NCBI GenBank assembly: GCA_910578815.1
Contig: CAJTSE010000017.1
Span: forward strand, 43,905 to 76,862
Source of the DNA: an uncultured Acetatifactor sp.
Lineage (GTDB): Bacteria; Bacillota; Clostridia; Lachnospirales; Lachnospiraceae
Direction of reading: 5' to 3'
Length of the DNA stretch: 32,958 nt
Of the stretch, positions 15,498-22,626 are shown in pieces (position 1 is the first letter of the stretch; each line of letters begins with the position of its first letter). Below the pieces are notes generated by a model. That model was not told the DNA's origin, did no database searches, and was given only the letters and a program-made list of their open reading frames with translations. The translations under genes were made by a program, and so were the position numbers.

Positions 15498-17219
15498 TCA
15501 CATCTTAAAAAACTTCATTTCCTCATTCAGCGTTACGGAAATATCCTTCAGCTTTGTTGCTTCTTCGGACAAAAGATTAATCGTAGCGTTCAACTCCTGC
15601 ATGGACGCCGTGGTCTCTTCAGCCGAAGCTGCATTTTCCTCAGAAATTGCGGACAGGTTGGAAATCACATCAATCACCGACGCTCTAGCACTGTTGCAGG
15701 AATCCGCACATACTCGAATCTGCTGAGTACCTTCTCTGGAAACATCAATTCCGGTACTTACCTCCCCGAACTTTTCCTTTGTATCGTTCAGCTTCTCCTG
15801 CTGCTCACGCATCAGGACTTCCGCTTCCCTCATCTCTTCCATAGTACGCTGAGACTCACTGATTAAGTTACCGATTATCTGCTGAATCTCCACCGCGGCA
15901 TCGTTTGATTGAACTGCCAGCTTTTGGATCTCGGTAGCAACCACTGCAAATCCCCTTCCGGCTTCTCCTGCTCTCGCCGATTCAATGGACGCATTCAAAG
16001 ACAGCAGATTCGTCTGAGACGCAATGGAAGTAATTAACTCCGTAGCCATACTGATCTGTTTGATAGATTCGTCGGTTAGACGGATCTGGTTGCCGATGTT
16101 GCCGATGGCGCTTGCGGTACGGTCATTGGATTGGCTTAAATTCAGCATAGTTTCTGTAGACGTATTTCCCGCCCTGCTCATAGCATCGGAAGCCTCGGTC
16201 AAGTTGCCTACATTCTCAACAATTTCTTCTATTACTTCTCCCATGGCCACGATCTCGCTGGAAGCGTTCTGAATCTCTTCCGCCTGTGATACAGCGCCCT
16301 TGGAAATCTCCTCCACGGCACGGCTCACGTCATCCGTTGTATTGCTGCACTGCTTTGCCATGTCCTCCAGTCCGTTTCCCGCCTCAAACAAGGTGTTTGC
16401 AGACTTCTGCAGATTACCCACAATCTTGTTCAGCTCATCCTTCAGGCCCTTAACCGCTCTTGCCATGTCTCCGATCTCGTCACCACGCCCCAGTATCTTT
16501 GTATCCACCTTGGCACCCAGATCGCCGGAGGCCAAAACCTCCACCACACTCTTCGCTTTCACAATCGCATTTGCCATGTGAGCCGCCTCAAATATCCCCA
16601 ATACACATACGATAATCAGCATCACAACGCTGATCGCAATAAAGCTGCCCACCTTGGAGTTGATAAATGAATTTACATCCGTAAGAGGCATGCCTGCAAA
16701 TACAACGCCGACAACCTTACCGGCTGCATCCTCCAGTGGAATATAAACGGCCACATACGCCAAACCGTTGATAACAATATCCGTGGTCTCATATTTATTG
16801 CCCTTTTGTACCGTTGACCAGACCTCGTCAGAAATATCCGTCCCCAAAATACGTTCCCCTGTTTTGCTGTCTCTTAAAGAGGTTAATCTTCTGGTCTTGC
16901 CATAACAAATGGTTACATCCGCATCATTTCCCGCAACAAAGGCGTCGATCTCATCAATCTGGGCGGTGAGATTTTCATCACCTTTCCAAAGCTCCAAATT
17001 TTCATCCAGCAGCCAGTCACCGGGCATATTGCCATAGGAAGCCTTCACGGACTGAGCCAGCATGCTTAAGCCCTGCAGTGCCTCCGTATTCAACCCGCTG
17101 GTCAATGAAAATTTTGCATAAAACATCAGCACTACCGAAATAACCAATGCCGGCAGAGCAATCATGGCGATCAACATCACCCGAACGCTAATCCTCTTTT
17201 TTCCCTCCATATTCCCCAT
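15498..17219 (-). CDS. Methyl-accepting chemotaxis protein with single Cache domain
   Basis: 573-residue chemoreceptor. TM1 is about residues 14-32, an extracellular single-Cache-like sensor about 35-190 (with DGTDISDEVW-like GTDISDEVWSTVQKG and VVGVVFAGMPL), TM2 about 192-212, then HAMP and the cytoplasmic signalling domain. The signalling hairpin tip is ASQTNLLSLNASIESARAG (about 400-420). The protein ends KFFKM without a CheR-docking pentapeptide. GAGAGGG is one base before the first ATG (17219) and ten before the ATG at 17210, so the latter may be the true start. The ligand is unknown. No chemotaxis kinase or coupling gene is in this window. Confidence 0.92.
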   Translation of the reverse strand: MGNMEGKKRISVRVMLIAMIALPALVISVVLMFYAKFSLTSGLNTEALQGLSMLAQSVKASYGNMPGDWLLDENLELWKGDENLTAQIDEIDAFVAGNDADVTICYGKTRRLTSLRDSKTGERILGTDISDEVWSTVQKGNKYETTDIVINGLAYVAVYIPLEDAAGKVVGVVFAGMPLTDVNSFINSKVGSFIAISVVMLIIVCVLGIFEAAHMANAIVKAKSVVEVLASGDLGAKVDTKILGRGDEIGDMARAVKGLKDELNKIVGNLQKSANTLFEAGNGLEDMAKQCSNTTDDVSRAVEEISKGAVSQAEEIQNASSEIVAMGEVIEEIVENVGNLTEASDAMSRAGNTSTETMLNLSQSNDRTASAIGNIGNQIRLTDESIKQISMATELITSIASQTNLLSLNASIESARAGEAGRGFAVVATEIQKLAVQSNDAAVEIQQIIGNLISESQRTMEEMREAEVLMREQQEKLNDTKEKFGEVSTGIDVSREGTQQIRVCADSCNSARASVIDVISNLSAISEENAASAEETTASMQELNATINLLSEEATKLKDISVTLNEEMKFFKM

Positions 17220-17275
17220 ACCCTCTCTTTTGTTTTATAGCTGTTTCCATACGTAAAAACAGAAATAACATAATT

Positions 17276-17304
17276 ATTTTATCACTTTCCGGCAAAAAGT
17301 ACAA
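17276..17304 (-). promoter_or_regulatory. Candidate promoter of the MCP-mecA-like operon
   Basis: Minus strand: TTGTAC (17304-17299), a 17-base spacer ending TGA, then TAAAAT (17281-17276). The TGATAAAAT extended -10 strengthens a weak -35. The leader would be about 50 bases. Confidence 0.5.
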
Positions 17305-17396
17305 TGATTTCGTTGCTAAATTATACACAAAAATTTCTTCCAAATTTTGCAGGCCGCATTTTCACACTTTGAGAAGCCGGCTGATCTACGCAAAAT

Positions 17397-18686
17397 TTAT
17401 ATATGTGTAGCAATAATCAGCGTTCTTCCCCTCTGCCTTCGACGAATGTATTCTTCCGCCCGAAGACGGGTTTCATCGTCCATTCCCGTAAAAGGCTCGT
17501 CCAACAGCACATATGCGGCATCCGCCTCCAGGGCACGGACAAGAGCCACCCGGCGTTTCATCCCCCCGCTCAACCGGCTGCAGGGTTTGTCCAGCGCATC
17601 CGCCTCCAGCAGTTCCGCCAGCGCGCCTGCCGCACGTCTTCTGTCCCCACAGACCAGCTCCACGTTTTTTATTGCGTCATAATCCTCACAAAGCCTGTCC
17701 TCCTGAAACATGACGCTTACTGTATCCGGCGTCATAACCCGTCCCCCTTCCGGCACCAGCAGTCCCGCAAGAATGTGCAGCAGGGTAGTCTTCCCACTGC
17801 CTGAAGGGCCGCGCAGATAATACACCTCCCCCGCCCGGTAAACGGCAGTCTGTTCGGAAAGCACCTTCTGCTCCCCAAAGCTCTTGGCCACGGCCTCCAA
17901 TTTAATATCCCTGCACTCTTCTTTCCTTTGTTCCGGGGCACTGCAGGCAGGCTGCCATGCAAAAAAAAGCGCTGTCAGCCTTAAAATCAACTTTTCAAAC
18001 AGCAGGCTTAAAAAGATAACTACGGCACTCCAGGCAAACACCCCCGCAGTGTCCAGATAAACCTTAGATAAATAAAGTCCGCCGCCAATGGAATAATCCG
18101 GTGTGCCGATGACTTCCGCCGCCACTCCGGACTTCCAGCACAAGCCCAGTGCAAGCTTCATTCCGCTGTAAAGAAAGGGCTTTATGGCCGGACAATAGAT
18201 ATAAAAAAAACGGCTGCGGAAGGGAAGCCGGAAAACCCGTGCCATCTCCAGCAGCTTTTGATCCGTGGCCTTCAATCCCTCCAGCGTATTGGTATAAATG
18301 CAGGGCAGCACCACCAGAAAGCAGACTGCCGCCGCCAGAAAGGAGGATCCCCGCCAAATCAACAGCAGGACCACAAAGGATGCCACCGGGACTGCAGTGA
18401 TCAGCTTCATTACAGGCGACAGCAATTCTTCCAGGAAGGGCAGGCCCCCGGCAGCTGATGCCAAAAACAGCGCCATACAAAAGCCTGTCCCAAAACCCGC
18501 TCCGATACGCAGAAAGCTTCCTCCCACGGAAAACCAGAAATTCCTCTCCTGCAGCAAATCCAAAAGTCTGCTCGCTGTCTGAAGCGGCGTTACCGCCAGT
18601 ATCCGGTTGTTTACCGCCAAAGCAAGCAGTGTCCATGCCCCCAGCCAAAAAAGAAGGATCAGCCCTTTTTTTACATATTTATTCAT
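17397..18686 (-). CDS. Fused ABC importer: permease and ATPase in one chain (SsuC-SsuB/ThiX type)
   Basis: 429 residues. The first 240 form a BPD-type permease of the nitrate/sulfonate/taurine/thiamine-precursor family, with several membrane helices and a coupling-loop region around LKATDQKLLEMARVFRLP. An ATPase domain follows from about 255: Walker A GPSGSGKTT (292), Q-loop FQEDRL, signature LSGGMKRR (about 371) and Walker B YVLLDEPF (about 393). It ends IIATHI, stopping right at the switch His and lacking the usual helix after it. These parts are normally separate proteins. Its ATG overlaps the stop of the binding-protein gene (ATGA), so they are coupled. The substrate is not clear. Confidence 0.88.
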   Translation of the reverse strand: MNKYVKKGLILLFWLGAWTLLALAVNNRILAVTPLQTASRLLDLLQERNFWFSVGGSFLRIGAGFGTGFCMALFLASAAGGLPFLEELLSPVMKLITAVPVASFVVLLLIWRGSSFLAAAVCFLVVLPCIYTNTLEGLKATDQKLLEMARVFRLPFRSRFFYIYCPAIKPFLYSGMKLALGLCWKSGVAAEVIGTPDYSIGGGLYLSKVYLDTAGVFAWSAVVIFLSLLFEKLILRLTALFFAWQPACSAPEQRKEECRDIKLEAVAKSFGEQKVLSEQTAVYRAGEVYYLRGPSGSGKTTLLHILAGLLVPEGGRVMTPDTVSVMFQEDRLCEDYDAIKNVELVCGDRRRAAGALAELLEADALDKPCSRLSGGMKRRVALVRALEADAAYVLLDEPFTGMDDETRLRAEEYIRRRQRGRTLIIATHI

Positions 18687-19678
18687 CGGTAAAAATCCTC
18701 TCCCGGCATCTGTCCGCCCACCAGCGACTTGTCAAAATCCGCCAATACCTTAAGATACGCGGATAAATCTGTCTTCATTTCTTCACCTGTAATATAGGTA
18801 ATATGACACTGGGGAATAGCCTTTTCGGCAATAGCTTCTTTCGCTACGATGCCTGCAGCAACAGCCAATTCAGCCCCTGTCTGTGCATCCTTATTTATGG
18901 CATCCACACTAAAGGCATGTTCCTCCAAAAATGCCTCCACCGCCTCAGGATGTTCCTCCAGAAATGCCCTCCTGACCACGGTAACCCCCGTGACCATACC
19001 GTTGGAGCTGCCTCCCTTCCCTTCATTTTCCACCCGCATCCACTCTTCGTTTATATCCAGCGCAATTTTCAGCTCCTGATTCTGCATCAGGGCTGCAGTG
19101 ACAAAGGGCTGGGGAAGCAGTCCGATCCCCTCCGGATCTTCTGCCAGAACGGCAGCCACCTCCGCAGCCTCGGATTTAAATTCCAACGTATAATCGGCTT
19201 CCGTGAACCCGTTTTCCGTCAACACATATCTAAGCGACGCTTCCGGCGTGGTTCCCTTCCCTGTCAGGTATATCGTCCTCCCTTTCAGGTCCGCAACATT
19301 CTTCACCTCCGAGGATCCCGTAACAATACTGAGCACACCCAGGGTATTGATGTCAATCACCACGATCCCGCCTTCCGTCCTCTGATACAGGACCGCCGCC
19401 ATATTGGCAGGAATCAGGGCTATATCCAGCTCCCCTTTTACCATCAGCGGCAGAAGCTCGTCTGCCCCGGTAGTCATTCGAAACTCATAGGTATCCTCTG
19501 TCTCTCCCTTTTCTGCCCTGTCCATTAAAAACAGGATACCCATGGAGGTTGGACCTTTCAGAGAGCCCACACGGATATTTACGGTTCCCCGGTCTTTTTC
19601 ACAGCCCGTCAGGAGTCCCATTGCCAACAGCATTATGAAAACCAGTGTCCCTATCCTGTTCCTGCCTTGCTTGTTCAT
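18683..19678 (-). CDS. ABC substrate-binding lipoprotein (SsuA/THI5-like)
   Basis: 331-residue extracytoplasmic binding protein. The signal peptide ends in the lipobox LLTGC with Cys26 as the lipid anchor. The mature part follows the NMT1/SsuA-like periplasmic-binding fold (NIRVGSLKGPTSMGILFLM, then GELDIALIPANMAAVLYQR, and DLKGRTIYLTGKGTTPEASLRY). Such proteins feed sulfonates, nitrate or pyrimidine precursors of thiamine to SsuC-type permeases; which one cannot be told. The ATG at 19678 has an AAGGGCGGA-like site. A frame extension to 19729 adds residues encoded by short tandem repeats and is rejected. It overlaps the fused permease-ATPase gene by four bases. Confidence 0.88.
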   Translation of the reverse strand: MNKQGRNRIGTLVFIMLLAMGLLTGCEKDRGTVNIRVGSLKGPTSMGILFLMDRAEKGETEDTYEFRMTTGADELLPLMVKGELDIALIPANMAAVLYQRTEGGIVVIDINTLGVLSIVTGSSEVKNVADLKGRTIYLTGKGTTPEASLRYVLTENGFTEADYTLEFKSEAAEVAAVLAEDPEGIGLLPQPFVTAALMQNQELKIALDINEEWMRVENEGKGGSSNGMVTGVTVVRRAFLEEHPEAVEAFLEEHAFSVDAINKDAQTGAELAVAAGIVAKEAIAEKAIPQCHITYITGEEMKTDLSAYLKVLADFDKSLVGGQMPGEDFYR

Positions 19679-19693
19679 TATTTTTCCGCCCTT

Positions 19694-19723
19694 TTCATCA
19701 TTCCACTCTTCATTATTCCGCTC
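19694..19723. repeat. 15-base imperfect tandem repeat
   Basis: TTCATCATTCCACTC is followed directly by TTCATTATTCCGCTC. A third degenerate unit (TTCATCATTCAGCTTC) begins near 19733. They lie just upstream of the lipoprotein gene in the gap after the broken MCP gene. Confidence 0.55.
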
Positions 19724-19776
19724 TTCCAACTTTTCATCATTCAGCTTCTCGGATAACCCGGCACACAGCTGCCTGT

Positions 19777-20782
19777 TCAGGTCCTTGCTATCATGTCAAA
19801 TTTCTCCTTCAAATCGTTCGTGATCTCGTTCACCATATCCGTAGATGCCGCTATTTCCTCTGTGCTGGCTGCCAGGTTAGTGATCCTTCCGTTTACGTCG
19901 TCCACAATCTGCATCAGCTTTTCGGCCTCACCGTTTAACGCGTCCATAGCCGTCACGATCTCTTCTTTATTGCGCTGACTGTCCTGCGCCGTACTGCGGC
20001 TGGACTCACTTAAGGTTTTGATCTCTGACGCAACCACGGCAAAACCTCTGCCCGCCTCTCCGGCCCGTGCCGCCTCGATAGATGCGTTTAGGGAAAGAAG
20101 ATTCGTCTGGGAGGCGACGGAAGTTATGTTTTCGTTATTTTCTCCAAGCTGCACCAGGAGCTCGTTAATCCTGGCAAAGGAGTCCTTCATGCCCTCGCAG
20201 AAAGACACCACATCGCCCATAGCCATACTGATATTGCTGGTCTCTTCGGCATTGCTGGTATTCCCGCAGGTCATTTCCGCAATGGAATCCTTAAGGGATG
20301 AAAACTGATCGTTGGCCCCCGCTACCATGGAAGCAATCCGTTCGCTCTGCTCGCTGACCTTCCTGCTTTGCTCTTCCATCTCGGCAGACAACAGTTCTGC
20401 AGTGGCCTTTTCCGACTCAGCAAGGTCCTTCACATTTTTTCAGTCCACCCAGAATCTGCCTGTACTGGCCCGGATAATTGGCTGCAAATGCAGGCGCCCA
20501 CAGAACGGAAATCTTCTCCCCTGCCGCCAGATCCGCGAAAAACTGTTCCGTATCATCCCTGAACTCTCTGGCGCTGTGTTCACAGGAGTCAAAGCAGGCT
20601 CCACAACCCACACATTTTGTACCGTCCACATATATTTTCTGCCCGTCTCCACAATCTGCCGCCACATTAGCAGTCAGCACAGGGCAGCTTGAAATACATT
20701 TGTTACATCCGATACAATTTTCATTGGTAAACACCAGACCGCTCTGCAGGAAATCCGCCATTTTGCCTCCGTTCCGGGACAT
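19777..20782 (-). pseudogene. Internally deleted ferredoxin/hydrogenase-like chemoreceptor
   Basis: Two overlapping frames are pieces of one known architecture. The 5' piece (20782-20417) has two 4Fe-4S motifs, CIGCNKCISSCP and CVGCGACFDSC, then VLWAPAFAANYPGQYRQILG, the beginning of a [FeFe]-hydrogenase-like domain. It then goes out of frame. The 3' piece (20433-19777) begins VKDLAESEKATAELL and holds an MCP signalling domain with SQTNLLSLNASIEAARAG. From my knowledge of Clostridia homologues, these two joints flank the entire hydrogenase-like domain and a further Cys cluster, which are missing here. The junction is at an A6 run near 20437-20442. Losing one A would fuse the frames but would not restore the lost domain. 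The short ferredoxin (121 aa) and a GTG-started MCP fragment (218 aa) could still be made. Confidence 0.8.
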
Positions 20783-20818
20783 ATGCCCCCAAATCCTTCT
20801 AAGTAGTTTTCAAATATA

Positions 20819-20847
20819 ATAATAATGTAATTTCAGCTTTAAATCAA
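20819..20847 (-). promoter_or_regulatory. Candidate promoter of the broken chemoreceptor gene
   Basis: Minus strand: TTGATT (20847-20842), 17 bases, then TATTAT (20824-20819). GAAGGA lies in the leader. The gene may still be transcribed. Confidence 0.55.
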
Positions 20848-20860
20848 CCTGGTTTTTAGC

Positions 20861-20895
20861 AAAAGCCATACTTTCCTGCTGAAAGTATGGCTTTT
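20861..20895 (-). terminator. Terminator of the GH88 gene
   Basis: A perfect 15-bp stem, AAAAGCCATACTTTC (20861-20875) and GAAAGTATGGCTTTT (20881-20895), with a 5-base loop, lies immediately downstream of the GH88 stop. On the minus strand the right arm ends in TTTT. It is nearly symmetrical and could work in both directions. Confidence 0.8.
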
Positions 20896-20901
20896 AGGAT
20901 T

Positions 20902-22071
20902 TTACCAATATAACACCCAGTTTTTACTTAATCTGGTAAGCGCCTCCATATAAAAGTAATCGCCCCAGGCATTGCATTCGTCCACGCCTCTGTGATCACA
21001 GGTATTAAAGGGCGAATGATTTGAATATGTACTGTGCAGCACCAAACCGTTGGAAACCGCGAAGTCCTTTACCGCATAATTGTCATACAAGGACTTCATG
21101 ATCCTGAGGGCCAGCTTCCTGTAATGCTCCGCCTCTTCGGCTCCAAGGTACTTGCTCATCTCCAGCATACCGCAGACCGCAATAGAGGCTGAGGAAGAAT
21201 CTCTTGGCTGATCGTCTCCGTCACTGAATTCCAAATCCCAATAAGGCACCAGATCCTCCGGCAGATGCTCCAGAAAATATTCCGTCACCCGGCGGAACAG
21301 CTCAATGTACTCCTCCCGACCTGTATATTTGTAGGCCAGTGCCAGCCCGTAAACACCCCATGCCTGCCCTCTGGCCCAGGCGGAGCCGTCCCGATAACCC
21401 TGGCAGGTAGCCCCGTGATCCGGCGCTCCAGTCTTCCTATCAAAGAAAAAGGTATGCCAGGTGGAATAATCCTCCCTGATTACATTGGCAACCGCCGTAT
21501 GGATATGCTTTTCCGCAATGTTCCTGTATTTTTCATCTCCCGTCTCTTCCGATGCCCAGTAAAGCAGAGGAAGATTCAACAGACAATCAATTATCAGCCG
21601 GTAATTACCCGGTTCATCCATATCCCCCCATGCCTGAATAAATTCGCCTGCGGGATGAAATCTTGAGATCAGCTGATCGGCCGCCTTAATGGCTGCTTCC
21701 CTGCCCTCCTTATTTCCGGTGAGCTTATAGGCCGCCACGCAGGAGGGAGAATACAGGAATCCCATGTCGTGATGATCCACCGCAATTTTTTGATTAATTC
21801 TGTTTAAAAAATCATGAACCTGGACCTCAGCCGCCTTTTTCAAACTGTCATCACCGGAAAACTCATAGGCAAGCCAGATTTCCCCCGTCCAGAAGCCGGT
21901 AGTCCAGTCACGGTTCTCTATGGGCGGGTAAAAACCGTTCTCGCTGTACGCCTGCTGGAATTTTTCAGTAAATTCCGGCAGCACATGAAGTATCTGCCTG
22001 TTGCAGAAATCCAGCGCCTCCTTTATCTCCGCTCCGGTAATCTCCGGATACCCTTCAAATGTAACACCCAT
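20902..22071 (-). CDS. Glycoside hydrolase family 88, unsaturated glucuronyl hydrolase
   Basis: 389-residue GH88 enzyme with the (alpha/alpha)6-barrel pattern. Members remove the unsaturated uronic acid left at the non-reducing end by glycosaminoglycan or other polysaccharide lyases, by hydrating the double bond. Conserved regions include ENRDWTTGFWTGEIWLAYE (about 45-63) and DHHDMGFLYSPSC (about 85-97), which holds catalytic-type Asp, and DGDDQPRDSSSASIAVCGM. There is no signal peptide, so it acts on imported oligosaccharides. The ATG at 22071 has GGAGG seven bases upstream; the frame reaching 22107 lacks one. It is a single-gene unit with its own promoter and terminator. No lyase, transporter or regulator for this pathway is beside it. 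Confidence 0.92.
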   Translation of the reverse strand: MGVTFEGYPEITGAEIKEALDFCNRQILHVLPEFTEKFQQAYSENGFYPPIENRDWTTGFWTGEIWLAYEFSGDDSLKKAAEVQVHDFLNRINQKIAVDHHDMGFLYSPSCVAAYKLTGNKEGREAAIKAADQLISRFHPAGEFIQAWGDMDEPGNYRLIIDCLLNLPLLYWASEETGDEKYRNIAEKHIHTAVANVIREDYSTWHTFFFDRKTGAPDHGATCQGYRDGSAWARGQAWGVYGLALAYKYTGREEYIELFRRVTEYFLEHLPEDLVPYWDLEFSDGDDQPRDSSSASIAVCGMLEMSKYLGAEEAEHYRKLALRIMKSLYDNYAVKDFAVSNGLVLHSTYSNHSPFNTCDHRGVDECNAWGDYFYMEALTRLSKNWVLYW

Positions 22072-22126
22072 TGCTTTACCTCCTATGATTCTACAGTGTC
22101 GCTGCAAAAGTCAGAAAATTCTTATC

Positions 22127-22155
22127 ATAATACCATATGGACCCAAGTTCGTCAA
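22127..22155 (-). promoter_or_regulatory. Promoter of the GH88 gene
   Basis: Minus strand: TTGACG (22155-22150), a 17-base spacer, TATTAT (22132-22127). The leader is about 50 bases. Confidence 0.78.
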
Positions 22156-22177
22156 TAATAAGAACCTTTGAGTAATT

Positions 22178-22500
22178 CTATAAGGAAAATACTCTTTTAT
22201 TTTCTGTTATAGTCAGACCGATGTATCCTGCTGCCAGAGTCGCCAACAGGTTCAGGTTTCGGATGGACTGTATGGTCACGACCCCCAGATCCTCTAATTC
22301 AGACTGCTTATTCTTCTCCCATATTTTCAGGTTCAAGAGCAGAAGCATCGGCTGCTCCAAAGCCGCAAAGCCGTATACTACTGACAGCACCAGCTCTTTG
22401 ACGGGGAATTCACAGAGCCGTACAGGTATGCAGCTCATTTTGCACTGCATTTTATTGCTGCGGCGCGAAGAAAAAAGTGCTTTCCTTAACAAATAATCTA
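22178..22500 (-). pseudogene. Transposase remnant (IS4-like C-terminal region)
   Basis: The frame contains PVKELVLSVVYGF, then QPMLLLLNLK, and ends IRNLNLLATLAAGYIGL. These fit the C-terminal half of IS4-type transposases (KELYLVVVYGFG..., MLLTNL, then SLNLLLT.hIG.L). The segments are much closer together than in an intact enzyme, so the DDE core between them is deleted. I see no clear terminal inverted repeats. It sits on the left flank of the GC-rich MCP/FMN-lipoprotein pair. Confidence 0.6.
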
Positions 22501-22626
22501 TGCTATAGTAATCAAAAAGTCTATCGCCCGCCAGCTTGGAAAAGTGTGTAAATCCTGACTGGTGGAACGAGCGGCTTTTCTTGTAGTTTATTAACAAAAA
22601 TTATCCAGAAAAGGAGCGGAAGGAAC
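22501..22626 (+). promoter_or_regulatory. Leader region of the MCP/FMN-lipoprotein pair
   Basis: A possible extended -10, TGCTATAGT (22501-22509), has no good -35. The leader contains a seven-pair stem, CCGCCAG near 22530 with CTGGTGG near 22560. GGAAGGA precedes the GTG start. No riboswitch class was recognised. Confidence 0.3.

Noticed and set aside
20433..20446. Programmed ribosomal frameshift at the A6 run joining ferredoxin and MCP frames
   Set aside because: The shift needed is +1, not the -1 typical of A-rich slippery sites, and joining the frames would still leave the central domain missing, so a deletion explains it better.
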